Positions 18,554-31,088 of a DNA stretch of 64,000 nt are shown in pieces. Position 1 is the first letter of the stretch; every line of letters starts with the position of its first letter. The DNA comes from Erwinia sp. E_sp_B01_1 (GTDB lineage: Bacteria > Pseudomonadota > Gammaproteobacteria > Enterobacterales > Enterobacteriaceae). Under the pieces are notes generated by a model. It had not been told where the DNA came from and searched no databases. It saw nothing but the letters and a program-made list of their open reading frames with translations. The position numbers and the translations under genes are program-made. Location: positions 3,100,001 through 3,164,000 of the forward strand of contig NZ_CP142208.1 of NCBI RefSeq assembly GCF_036865545.1, in the 5' to 3' direction.

Positions 18554-19315
18554 ATGGGCATTATATTTAACAAACCATTGATTGGCGTAGTGATGTGCCA
18601 GATTGACAAAGGGGGCCACCCCACGCAGATGGTGCATAACAAATATCTTGAGGCGGTGATTCAGGCTGGCGGCGTGCCACTGGCTTTACCCCACGGCTTA
18701 ATGGCTTCTCCCGATCTATTAGAAATTGCTATGGCTCCGCTGGATGGCCTTTTACTGACGGGTAGCCCCAGCAATATCGAGCCTCATCACTATGGCGAAC
18801 CCGGTAAGGAAGCTTACGCCGATCCGGGCCGCGACCAGCTGGCTTTTGCGCTGATCGCTCAGGCCACCGCCAAGCGAATACCTTTACTGGCTATCTGTCG
18901 TGGACTTCAGGAACTGGTCGTCGCCACCGGCGGGACGCTGCATCGCCAACTTCATATCCTTTCCAGCTTTCAGGAGCACCGCGAAGATGAAGCGCTGGCG
19001 CTTGAGCTGCAATATGCGCCCGCACACTACGTTTTTGTTGAGCCGGATGGATTGCTTTCGCGCCTGACGGAAGCGGGTAAATTTCGGGTTAACTCTCTGC
19101 ATCAACAGGGGATCCGCTCTCCGGGCCCTGCCCTTCGTATCGAGGCGCGAGCCGGAGATGGCCTGATTGAAGCTGTCAGCCTGCATGACCATCCTTTTGC
19201 TCTGGCGGTGCAATGGCACCCTGAATGGCAAAGTGAAACGTCCTCTTTTTCACGCCTGCTGTTTGAGGGGTTTATTCACGCATGCCTGCGTTATCACGAG
19301 GACAAAAGGCTATGA
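18554..19315 (+). CDS. puuD: Gamma-glutamyl-gamma-aminobutyrate hydrolase PuuD
   Basis: A 253-residue class-I glutamine-amidotransferase-like hydrolase that releases GABA and glutamate from gamma-glutamyl-GABA. The nucleophile Cys lies in IPLLAICRGLQELVVATGG, and the catalytic His-Glu pair in FALAVQWHPEW. The ATG at 18554 is chosen because GTAAGGGGAAAG is just upstream (AGGGG at 18544-18548) and the protein then matches E. coli PuuD from NKPLIGVVMC; codons further upstream run through the operator boxes. Its stop overlaps the puuR start by 4 bases (ATGA), so the two are translationally coupled. Confidence 0.95.
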   Translation: MGIIFNKPLIGVVMCQIDKGGHPTQMVHNKYLEAVIQAGGVPLALPHGLMASPDLLEIAMAPLDGLLLTGSPSNIEPHHYGEPGKEAYADPGRDQLAFALIAQATAKRIPLLAICRGLQELVVATGGTLHRQLHILSSFQEHREDEALALELQYAPAHYVFVEPDGLLSRLTEAGKFRVNSLHQQGIRSPGPALRIEARAGDGLIEAVSLHDHPFALAVQWHPEWQSETSSFSRLLFEGFIHACLRYHEDKRL

Positions 19316-19863
19316 GCGAAGTCGCTCCCGGACGACGTTTATCGGAAATCCGCCTGCAGATGGGCATGTCTCAGCGTCGCGTCGCCGAACTTTCCGGCCT
19401 GACGCACAGTGCTATCAGCACCATTGAACAGGACAAAGTCAGCCCTGCCGTCAGCACGCTGCAAAAACTGTTAAAGGTCTACGGCCTCTCCCTTTCTGAG
19501 TTTTTTTCGGAAACTGTCACAGATGAAGCCCCTAAAGTGGTGATCGATGCCGATGAACTGATTGATATCGGCAGTCAGGGCGTGTCGCTGAAGTTGATCC
19601 ATAACGGCAATCCGGCGCGTACCCTGGCCATGCTGCTGGAGACCTATGCCCCAGGCGCCACTACGGGTGAGAAAATCCGTCATCAGGGGGAGGAGACCGG
19701 CACCCTGCTGGAGGGACAAATTACCCTGACTATCAGCGGACAAAGTTATCAGTTACAGGCTGGCCAGAGCTACGTGATTAATACCAGCCATCCGCACAGC
19801 TTTACCAATTCCTCTGCCCAGCCATGCCGGATAATCAGTGCGCATACCCCGGCCACGTTTTAG
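19312..19863 (+). CDS. puuR: Transcriptional repressor PuuR (HTH-cupin)
   Basis: A 183-residue repressor with an N-terminal XRE-type helix-turn-helix (residues 8-62; MSQRRVAELSGLTHSAISTIE) and a C-terminal cupin domain (residues 105-180; TGEKIRHQGEETGTLLEGQITL), the layout of PuuR, which represses the puu genes and is relieved by putrescine. The ATG at 19312 overlaps the puuD stop; codons upstream are inside puuD. E. coli has puuC between puuR and puuB, but here puuB follows after 27 bases. Target sites are proposed in the puuA-puuD region. Confidence 0.93.
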   Translation: MSEVAPGRRLSEIRLQMGMSQRRVAELSGLTHSAISTIEQDKVSPAVSTLQKLLKVYGLSLSEFFSETVTDEAPKVVIDADELIDIGSQGVSLKLIHNGNPARTLAMLLETYAPGATTGEKIRHQGEETGTLLEGQITLTISGQSYQLQAGQSYVINTSHPHSFTNSSAQPCRIISAHTPATF

Positions 19864-19890
19864 GCAGTGTCGTTATACAAGGAGGGCATT

Positions 19891-21168
19891 ATGGACCATG
19901 TAAAGAGTTACTATGCCGCAACGGCCAATCCTCATGAGCCCTGGCCGCAGCTTAACGACAGTATTCAGTGCGATGTCTGTGTGATTGGTGGCGGATTTAC
20001 CGGGCTTTCTTCCGCGCTTTACCTCACTGAAGCGGGTTACGATGTGGTGGTGCTTGAGGCGGCTAAAGTGGGATTTGGCGCCAGCGGGCGCAATGGCGGT
20101 CAGGTGGTGAACTCTTACAGCCGTGATGTGGATGTGATTGAACAACGCTACGGTAAGGAGAGCGCTCAACTGCTTGGCAGCATGATGTTTGAGGGCGCGG
20201 AAGTGATCCGCGATCGTATCGACCGTTATGCCATCGACTGTGATTACCGTCGGGGAGGCATTTTTGCTGCTCTTAATAAGCGCCAGTTTCAACACTTAAA
20301 AGCGCAGCACAAACGCTGGCAGCAGTATGGCAACAGCGAACTGACGCTGCTGGATGAAACCGGGATCCGCCGCGAAGTTGCCAGCGATCGTTATGTCGGC
20401 GGCCTGCTGGACCAGAGTGGTGGCCACATCCACCCGTTGAATTTAGCGCTGGGCGAAGCCGAAGCTGTTCGTCGTCATGGCGGGCGTATTTATGAAGAGT
20501 CGGAAGTCACCTCGGTGACTTATGGCAATCCCCATCAGATCAAAACCGCTAAAGGTCAGGTAACAGCAAAATTTGTTATTTTCGCCGGAAACGCCTACCT
20601 CGCCCCGCATCTTGAACCCCGCCTGACCCGGCTGAGCATCCCCTGCGGTTCTCAGATTGTCACTACCGAGCCGCTGTCGGCAGACAAAGCCCTGACGTTA
20701 CTGCCCAACAATCGCTGCGTGGAGGACTGTAATTACCTGCTGGATTACTTCCGGCTGACGGCTGATAACCGTCTGCTGTACGGCGGTGGCGTGGTGTACG
20801 GCGCGCGCGAGCCGGAGGATATTGAGGCGCTGATCAGGCCAAAGATGCTGAAAACTTTTCCGCAGCTTGCCGGGATAAAATTCGACTACAGCTGGAGCGG
20901 TAATTTCCTGCTGACGCTCTCCCGCATGCCGCAGATTGGCCGGCTGGAAAACGGCGTGTTCTATATTCAGGGCGACAGCGGGCATGGTGTGACCTTTACG
21001 CATCTGGCAGGAAAACTGGTGAGCGAAGCGCTGAGCGGTAAGCCACAGCGCTTTGATGCATTTGCTAAACTGCCTCATCTGCCCTTCCCTGGCGGCCACC
21101 GCTTTCGCGTGCCGCTGACCGCCATCGGCGCGGCCTGGTATTCGTTACGAGACAGGCTGGGCGTTTGA
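19891..21168 (+). CDS. puuB: Gamma-glutamylputrescine oxidoreductase PuuB
   Basis: A 425-residue FAD-dependent amine oxidase of the DAO family that oxidises gamma-glutamylputrescine to the aldehyde, releasing ammonia and hydrogen peroxide. The FAD site is CVIGGGFTGLSSALYLTEAG, followed by GFGASGRNGGQVVNSYSRD and GGHIHPLNLALGEA. The ATG at 19891 has AAGGAGG at 19880-19886; translation starting there matches E. coli PuuB (426 residues). The aldehyde product needs an aldehyde dehydrogenase (PuuC in E. coli), which is not encoded in this window. Confidence 0.95.
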   Translation: MDHVKSYYAATANPHEPWPQLNDSIQCDVCVIGGGFTGLSSALYLTEAGYDVVVLEAAKVGFGASGRNGGQVVNSYSRDVDVIEQRYGKESAQLLGSMMFEGAEVIRDRIDRYAIDCDYRRGGIFAALNKRQFQHLKAQHKRWQQYGNSELTLLDETGIRREVASDRYVGGLLDQSGGHIHPLNLALGEAEAVRRHGGRIYEESEVTSVTYGNPHQIKTAKGQVTAKFVIFAGNAYLAPHLEPRLTRLSIPCGSQIVTTEPLSADKALTLLPNNRCVEDCNYLLDYFRLTADNRLLYGGGVVYGAREPEDIEALIRPKMLKTFPQLAGIKFDYSWSGNFLLTLSRMPQIGRLENGVFYIQGDSGHGVTFTHLAGKLVSEALSGKPQRFDAFAKLPHLPFPGGHRFRVPLTAIGAAWYSLRDRLGV

Positions 21169-21192
21169 GATTATTGTCAATGTGCAGGCTCA

Positions 21193-21293
21193 GGGAGCAT
21201 ATGCCTCTCACAAAGACGCAAAAAGCGCCATCCGTGGCAGCTCAGCACGGGCCGTCCGTGGCCCGTGATGCTTTGTTCAAGGCATATGCTCCC
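21193..21293. repeat. Palindromic element with nested inverted repeats
   Basis: A 101-base segment is bounded by perfect 13-base inverted repeats, GGGAGCATATGCC (21193-21205) and GGCATATGCTCCC (21281-21293). Inside lies a second palindrome, CACGGGCC-GTCCGT-GGCCCGTG (21246-21267). It fills the gap between the converging puuB and yeeZ genes. It may serve as a bidirectional terminator, but its nested symmetry looks more like an intergenic palindromic repeat family. It is not ERIC by sequence. Confidence 0.6.
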
Positions 21294-21332
21294 ATCGCTT
21301 TGGGGTTCATCAGCAGCCTGTAAGGCCTTTAT

Positions 21333-22160
21333 TCACAGCAAAGGCATTCTGGCCGGATCGGGGTAGCTGTATTCAAAGCCCAGTTCGCTGCAAATCTTAC
21401 TGCCATCAATAACTTTCCCTTCGCCCCTGCCCTCTTCCCGCAGGAAGGTTGGCGGCGTCAGGCCCAGCTGATGCGCCACGGCGGGATAAAAAGTCTCGCG
21501 CGGAGGATGCTCCGGCGCGCTGAGGTTATAAATGTGCCCGCCTTTAGGCGTTTTCAGCAGCAGAGAGATGGCGGCAGTGACATCCTCCAGATGCACCAGG
21601 TTGACCCGGTGAGTCCCGTCGGTTAAATCTGTTTTTCCTGCCAGGAAGCGTCCCGGATGTCGCTCCGGCCCCACCAGCCCGGAGAGCCGCAGAATATCCA
21701 CAGAAGTGCCAGGCAGGTGGTGCAGCCACTCTTCTAACTCTTTCAGGGTCTTACCGGCTACAGTTTCCGGTTCCAGCGGCGAACTCTCCTTCATTACCCC
21801 GGCGCCCCGGCCATACACGGAGGTGGAGCTGGTGAAAATAATCCTCGGCACAGCACGAGCCAGCGCACTGTCGACTATCTGCTGCACCGCCAGCAGATAA
21901 TTTTCGCCCCCCTGCGCCGTTCTGCTCGCGGGCAAGGTAATGACCAGTGCATCCACGCTGAGCAAGGCTTCCAGGTCATCCGCGTCGCAAATCAGGTCAG
22001 GCGTCAGCTCAAGCTGATAAGCTTCAATACCGCACATCCGCGCCGCTTCAACGCCGTCCAGGGTGGTTTTACTGCCGGTGACCTGCCAGCCCTGGGCGGT
22101 CAGCGACAGCCCCAGCGGCATACCCAGCCAGCCCAGTCCTACAATGGCTACTTTTTTCAT
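21333..22160 (-). CDS. yeeZ: YeeZ, NAD(P)-binding SDR-type epimerase-like protein
   Basis: A 275-residue protein with an N-terminal Rossmann fold (KKVAIVGLGWLGMPLGLSL, GxGxxG-like) and the extended-SDR pattern IIFTSSTSVYGRGAG. It matches E. coli YeeZ over its length, for example VTGSKTTLDGVEAARM, LPGTSVDILRLSGLVGPERHPGRF and SELGFEYSYPDP. Catalytic role is unknown. The start is set at 22160 (MKKVAIVG...), where E. coli YeeZ begins; an in-frame codon 66 bases upstream would add an unmatched extension. It is divergent from the his operon, as in E. coli. Confidence 0.92.
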   Translation of the reverse strand: MKKVAIVGLGWLGMPLGLSLTAQGWQVTGSKTTLDGVEAARMCGIEAYQLELTPDLICDADDLEALLSVDALVITLPASRTAQGGENYLLAVQQIVDSALARAVPRIIFTSSTSVYGRGAGVMKESSPLEPETVAGKTLKELEEWLHHLPGTSVDILRLSGLVGPERHPGRFLAGKTDLTDGTHRVNLVHLEDVTAAISLLLKTPKGGHIYNLSAPEHPPRETFYPAVAHQLGLTPPTFLREEGRGEGKVIDGSKICSELGFEYSYPDPARMPLL

Positions 22161-22269
22161 CCTCTGACTCCCGTGAAGAGGCTTGTTCAATCCCCTCAAA
22201 TTACGCCAGCCTGATGTTAGTGACAATGGTGAGTTGATGAGAGAATCTTACATTATTGACAAAAAAGGG

Positions 22270-22299
22270 TTGCGCCTGGCGCGTCACCTGCGTTAGGTT
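22270..22299 (+). promoter_or_regulatory. Probable his operon promoter
   Basis: TTGCGC (22270-22275) and TAGGTT (22294-22299) are 18 bases apart. The -10 TAGGTT in the context TTAGGTTA is the same as in the E. coli his promoter, which has a similar TTGC -35 and spacing. It is 41 bases upstream of hisL. Confidence 0.65.
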
Positions 22300-22340
22300 A
22301 TTTGTCACGAAATGAATATTCATTCATCCAGGAAAATTTT

Positions 22341-22388
22341 ATGAGCAGCGTTCAGTTTAACCACCATCATCACCATCACCCTGACTAG
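22341..22388 (+). CDS. hisL: his operon leader peptide HisL
   Basis: A 15-residue leader peptide, MSSVQFN followed by six consecutive His and Pro-Asp. It senses charged histidyl-tRNA: ribosome stalling at the His run favours an antiterminator RNA form. E. coli HisL (seven His) has the same frame, ending in PD. GGAAA lies 8 bases upstream of the ATG. It precedes the attenuator hairpin at 22451-22485. Confidence 0.98.
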   Translation: MSSVQFNHHHHHHPD

Positions 22389-22450
22389 TCTTTCAGGCGA
22401 TGTGTGCTGGAAGACATTCAGGATCTTCCAGTGGTGCAGAACGCAAGAGA

Positions 22451-22485
22451 AGCCCCCGGAAGATCGCCTTCCGGGGGCTTTTTTT
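22451..22485 (+). terminator. his attenuator terminator
   Basis: A 12-base-pair stem (AGCCCCCGGAAG / CTTCCGGGGGCT) with a 5-base loop is followed by a run of T. It lies 62 bases past hisL and 80 bases ahead of hisG, the position of the classic histidine attenuator. Confidence 0.97.
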
Positions 22486-22564
22486 ATGGGCGTAATCCGG
22501 GACAAACTGAACGAACTGCTAATTAACTCAAGTCGACGCAGACAGGAAAAGAGGAAAGGTACCG

Positions 22565-23464
22565 ATGTTAGATAACTCCCGTTTACGCATAGCTATGCAG
22601 AAATCAGGCCGTTTAAGCGATGAATCACGCGAATTACTCGCCCGCTGCGGCATCAAAATTAATCTGCAACAGCAGCGTTTGATCGCCTTCGCCGAGAACA
22701 TGCCGATTGATATCCTGCGCGTTCGTGATGACGATATCCCCGGCCTGGTGATGGATGGCGTGGTCGACCTTGGGATCATTGGCGAGAACGTGCTGGAAGA
22801 AGAGCTGCTGACCCGCCGTGCTCAGGGCGAAGATCCGCGCTACTTCACCCTGCGCCGTCTGGATTTCGGCGGCTGCCGTCTCTCCCTGGCTATGCCGGTA
22901 GATGATGAGTACACCGGTCCACAGTGTTTACAAAACTCCCGTATCGCCACCTCTTACCCTCACCTGCTGAAGAAGTATCTCGACAAGCAGGGCGTGGCGT
23001 TCAAATCCTGCCTGCTCAACGGTTCTGTAGAGGTTGCCCCGCGTGCCGGTCTGGCCGATGCAATTTGCGACCTGGTCTCCACAGGCGCCACGCTGGAAGC
23101 CAACGGCCTGCGTGAAGTTGAGGTTATCTACCGTTCCAAAGCCTGCCTGATCCAGCGCGATGGCGAAATGCCGGGAGCCAAGCAGGAGCTGATCGACAAA
23201 CTGATGACCCGTATTCAGGGTGTGATTCAGGCTCGTGAATCCAAGTACATTATGCTGCACGCGCCGAGCGAGCGCCTGGAAGACATCATCTCTCTGCTGC
23301 CTGGCGCAGAGCGCCCGACCGTTCTGCCGCTGGCCGGTGACAAGAGCCGCGTGGCGATGCACATGGTCAGCAGCGAAACGCTGTTCTGGGAAACAATGGA
23401 AAAGCTGAAAGCGCTGGGCGCCAGCTCCATTCTTGTGCTGCCTATTGAGAAGATGATGGAGTAA
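22565..23464 (+). CDS. hisG: ATP phosphoribosyltransferase HisG
   Basis: A 299-residue long-form HisG, the first and feedback-inhibited enzyme of histidine synthesis, joining ATP and PRPP. Residues [23 protein letters not shown] start the catalytic domain; [14 protein letters not shown] is the PRPP-binding loop, and the C-terminal ACT-like regulatory domain covers about residues 225-299. The length equals that of E. coli HisG. The ATG at 22565 is preceded by GAGGAAAGGTACC. It ends 3 bases before hisD. Confidence 0.98.
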   Translation: MLDNSRLRIAMQKSGRLSDESRELLARCGIKINLQQQRLIAFAENMPIDILRVRDDDIPGLVMDGVVDLGIIGENVLEEELLTRRAQGEDPRYFTLRRLDFGGCRLSLAMPVDDEYTGPQCLQNSRIATSYPHLLKKYLDKQGVAFKSCLLNGSVEVAPRAGLADAICDLVSTGATLEANGLREVEVIYRSKACLIQRDGEMPGAKQELIDKLMTRIQGVIQARESKYIMLHAPSERLEDIISLLPGAERPTVLPLAGDKSRVAMHMVSSETLFWETMEKLKALGASSILVLPIEKMME

Positions 23465-23467
23465 CCG

Positions 23468-24768
23468 ATGAACTTCGCGACCCCAATCGACTGGCAGACC
23501 TGCGGCGAAGAACAGCAACAAAATTTGCTGACCCGTCCGGCCATCTCTGCCTCAGAAAATATCAGTCTCACCGTGCGCGGTATTCTGGATAAAGTGAAGG
23601 CCGAAGGCGATCAGGCGCTGCGTTTTTACAGCGCCATGTTTGACAAGACGCAGGTGGATGCGTTGCGTGTCACCGCTGAACAGATTGATGCGGCTTCGGC
23701 CCGTCTGGGTGAGGAGATCAAACAGGCGATGGCCGTGGCCGTGGCCAATATCGAAACCTTCCATGTGGCGCAGCAGTTGCCCGTGGTGGATATCGAGACG
23801 CAGCCAGGCGTACGCTGCCAGCAGATCACCCGTCCGGTGGCTTCTGTAGGTTTGTATATCCCTGGTGGCTCTGCCCCGCTGTTCTCAACCGTGCTGATGC
23901 TGGCCACTCCGGCCCGCATAGCCGGTTGCCAGCGTGTGATCCTCTGCTCACCACCGCCGATTGCCGATGAAATTCTTTATGCGGCTAAGCTGTGTGGCGT
24001 GCAGGAAGTCTTTCAGGTTGGGGGCGCGCAGGCCATTGCCGCTATGGGACTAGGCACCGATTCAGTGCCTAAGGTCGACAAAATTTTTGGTCCGGGTAAT
24101 GCTTATGTAACCGAAGCCAAACGCCAGATCAGCCAGCGTCTGGATGGTGCGGGAATTGATATGCCTGCCGGACCATCAGAAGTGCTGGTGATTGCGGATG
24201 CAGAAGCCACGCCCGCTTTTGTCGCCTCCGATCTGCTTTCTCAAGCCGAACACGGCCCGGATTCTCAGGTCATTTTACTGACGCCGTCGCTGGAAATGGC
24301 TAATGCGGTGGCGGAAGCTGTGGAAACTCAGCTTGCAGCCCTGCCACGGGCTGAAACAGCCCGGAAAGCACTGGAAAGCAGCCGACTGATAGTGGCGAAG
24401 GATCTGCAACAGTGCGTGGAGATCAGCAACCGTTACGGCCCTGAGCATCTGATTATTCAGACCCGCCAGGCCCGCGATCTGGTCGACAGCATCACCAGCG
24501 CAGGCTCGGTGTTCCTCGGAGACTGGTCGCCAGAATCAGCCGGTGATTACGCTTCCGGCACCAACCATGTTCTGCCTACTTATGGCTACACGGCCACCTG
24601 CTCAAGCCTGGGCCTGGCCGATTTCCAGAAGCGCATGACCGTGCAGGAGCTGACGCCGCAGGGCTTTTTGAATCTGGCGCCCACTATCGAAATTCTGGCC
24701 GCTGCAGAACAGCTCACCGCCCATAAAAATGCCGTTACTTTGCGCGTCGCTGCGCTGAAGGAGAAGTC

Positions 24769-24772
<4 letters not shown>
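23468..24772 (+). CDS. hisD: Histidinol dehydrogenase HisD
   Basis: A 434-residue zinc- and NAD-dependent enzyme that performs the last two steps, L-histidinol to histidinal to histidine. Signature blocks are [34 protein letters not shown] and [15 protein letters not shown] (which contains the zinc-ligand and catalytic residues), with [15 protein letters not shown] near the C-terminus. Length is the E. coli length. It starts 3 bases after hisG and overlaps the hisC start by 4 bases. Confidence 0.98.
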
Positions 24773-29007
<4,235 letters not shown>

Positions 29008-29014
<7 letters not shown>

Positions 29015-29619
29015 CAGAACAACAACTGGCCCAACTGGATTGGGCAAAAACGGAAGGCATGATGCCTGCCATCGTCCAGCATGCCGTCTCTGGCGAAGTG
29101 TTGATGCATGGCTATATGAACCAGGCAGCGCTGACTAAAACGCTGGAAACTGGCAAGGTGACATTCTGGTCCCGCACCAAACAGCGTCTGTGGACCAAAG
29201 GGGAATCTTCTGAGCATTTCCTCAACGTCGTCAGCATTACTCCGGATTGTGACAACGATACGTTGCTGATCCTGGCTAATCCGGTCGGCCCTACCTGCCA
29301 TCTGGGCACCTCAAGCTGCTTCTCACCGGCCGCGCCAGACTGGACATTCCTGTACCAGCTGGAGCAACTGCTGGCAGAGCGTAAGCACGCCGATCCGAAA
29401 AGCTCCTACACGGCCAGCCTGTACGCCAGTGGTACCAAGCGTATTGCGCAGAAAGTGGGTGAAGAAGGTGTGGAAACCGCACTGGCGGCCACCGTTAACG
29501 ATCGTGAAGAGCTGACCAACGAAGCTTCCGACCTGATTTATCACCTGCTGGTGCTGTTGCAGGATCAGGATCTGAACCTGAGTACAATTATCAATAACCT
29601 TCGCGAACGTCATAAATAA
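29008..29619 (+). CDS. hisI: Bifunctional PRA-CH / PRA-PH HisI (HisIE)
   Basis: A 203-residue fused enzyme: phosphoribosyl-AMP cyclohydrolase (residues 1-115; [18 protein letters not shown] and [12 protein letters not shown] metal site) and phosphoribosyl-ATP pyrophosphohydrolase (residues 120-203; [21 protein letters not shown] metal-binding Glu/Asp). The GTG start at 29008 lies within the hisF end, and the translation then matches E. coli HisI from LTEQQ. It is the last gene of the operon and is followed by an intrinsic terminator. Confidence 0.97.
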
Positions 29620-29638
29620 GTTTCTTACTGTGTCAGAG

Positions 29639-29659
29639 GGCCGGGAAACCGGCCTTTTT
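29639..29659 (+). terminator. his operon terminator
   Basis: GGCCGG-GAAA-CCGGCC followed by TTTTT lies 20 bases past the hisI stop, a standard intrinsic terminator. Confidence 0.92.
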
Positions 29660-29855
29660 ACTGCTACATTAAATATGTGTATACCCTTTCCCTCTCTCTC
29701 TCGTAATTCTAGGTTCCCGCTTTCCGAGCTGATAACCGCTTCGCTTTGTACTGAGTGAGATTTGCTAGTACGGGATGCTGGACACACGGTTAGCGAGGAA
29801 CAATGCTATCAGGGATGGGAATTAGTAGGTTTCCTGAACCTGAGGGATTTTGGCC
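29660..29855. other. Gene-free spacer between his and wzz terminators
   Basis: This spacer holds no convincing gene or regulatory site. Its pyrimidine-rich start (CCCTTTCCCTCTCTCTCTCG, from about 29683) is notable only as low-complexity sequence. It separates the rightward his transcript from the leftward wzz-gnd genes. Confidence 0.6.
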
Positions 29856-29857
29856 GT

Positions 29858-29884
29858 AAAAAAGGCTTCCATGGGAAGCCTTTA
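29858..29884 (-). terminator. Terminator between his spacer and wzz
   Basis: AAAGGCTTCC-ATG-GGAAGCCTTT (29861-29883) with A and T runs on each flank. On the minus strand it is followed by TTTACGG and ends the wzz transcript; in the other direction it would back up the his terminator. Confidence 0.88.
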
Positions 29885-29935
29885 TTGTTTTCAAGTATTC
29901 AGTTGAAGAGTTGAAGCAATGCTAGAAAACCTTAA

Positions 29936-30958
29936 TCAGACTAATGTTTTTCGACGATAGTTTTGTGACATATTGCGGGCAATCACAATAAATGCGCCCA
30001 CTATTCCACCGAGGACAATAGCTAACGCAACAGTTATCACTTTTTTAGGGCTGTCACGCTTTATAGGAAGATCAGGTTTCATTATAAATTGGAAGTTCTG
30101 TATTCTCGCAAAATCTATTCTGAGCTTGGTCAATGCCAGGAGTGTTCTTTGTGTTTCATAATAATAAGCATTAAGATCTAATGGTTTAGTGCTTTCATTA
30201 GTTATCATCGAGGTCAATGCCGATGTCCCTAACAGATAAAGGGTATCATCTGAAAGGAATTCAGCCTGACTTAAATTGGTTGAGGATATTTTTGCTGAAT
30301 CTGCAATTTTTAAAGCTTGCTTAATAACTTCAATCCGATGATCTTTTTTATCCTGAGCGATTTTTTCTTGTCCAGCCAGTGATTCTTTCAGCCCATTTAT
30401 TTTTACAAAAATATTGTTTCTCATATCAACAGCCAGATCATCAGCAACTTCAGTATTTAGCTGATTAATATAATGAGTTAACTGTTGCTGAGCCTCTTTG
30501 GCTGATGGTGCTGTGAAACTGATGCCAAGAGGATCATCTCTCCCCTTATTAATTTGGTTTACTTTAAGATCCAATGGTTCTTCCAGATTTTGTAGAGTGC
30601 CGGAAAGGGCATATGCAGAAGCAATATATCGACCGAATATCTGCCTTTGTAAATCAGGAAGAGTTACTTTATCCTCAATATTTTGTGTGTAAAGTATAGA
30701 CAAAGCATTATTATAAGTTGCTACCTGGCCGGCTGCAGGTTGAGAAATTATCGTCTCAGATGTCCATTTCTCCTTAGCAAAAAGCAAATACAAAGCAGCT
30801 ATAATTAAAGCAACTAAAATTGAAATAATAATTGTTTTTCTCCCATTCCAGATTTGATACACCACATCAAGAAGATCTAATTCCCCTTCTTTAGTGCTAT
30901 TTCCAGAATGAAGCGACGTAGTACTTCCTGCGCGAATGGATTGATTCTCATTGCTCAT
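29936..30958 (-). CDS. wzz: O-antigen chain length determinant Wzz
   Basis: A 340-residue polysaccharide co-polymerase that sets the modal length of O-antigen made by Wzy. Two membrane helices frame a periplasmic domain: TIIISILVALIIAALYLLF (about residues 38-60) and VITVALAIVLGGIVGAFIVIA (about 306-326), the second close to a Pro-rich KPDLPIKRDSPKK stretch as in the family. The length is slightly above E. coli WzzB. It lies downstream of gnd with no ugd between, unlike E. coli. A terminator follows at 29858-29884. Confidence 0.9.
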   Translation of the reverse strand: MSNENQSIRAGSTTSLHSGNSTKEGELDLLDVVYQIWNGRKTIIISILVALIIAALYLLFAKEKWTSETIISQPAAGQVATYNNALSILYTQNIEDKVTLPDLQRQIFGRYIASAYALSGTLQNLEEPLDLKVNQINKGRDDPLGISFTAPSAKEAQQQLTHYINQLNTEVADDLAVDMRNNIFVKINGLKESLAGQEKIAQDKKDHRIEVIKQALKIADSAKISSTNLSQAEFLSDDTLYLLGTSALTSMITNESTKPLDLNAYYYETQRTLLALTKLRIDFARIQNFQFIMKPDLPIKRDSPKKVITVALAIVLGGIVGAFIVIARNMSQNYRRKTLV

Positions 30959-31054
30959 AAATTATATTGACTCTTAAAGATGATACAGGAAAATATGTGA
31001 GATGATTTATAATGTTACAGAAAAGAGATATCTATAATAACCATGTATTATCAA

Positions 31055-31085
31055 ACCTTCCGTCGAAGACGGAAGGTTTTTTTCT
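31055..31085. terminator. Terminator between gnd and wzz
   Basis: An 11-base-pair stem (AACCTTCCGTC / GACGGAAGGTT, loop GAA) followed on the plus strand by T7; on the minus strand the T run is shorter (TTTGAT). It starts just past the gnd stop, so it may end or attenuate gnd before wzz. Confidence 0.8.
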
Positions 31086-31088
31086 TAC

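Noticed and set aside
22320..22505. Leftward frame over the his leader
   Set aside because: It comes from the palindromic attenuator; hisL on the plus strand fully accounts for the region.
29683..29702. Pyrimidine tract that could look like a short repeat
   Set aside because: Low complexity without dyad symmetry or coding sense.
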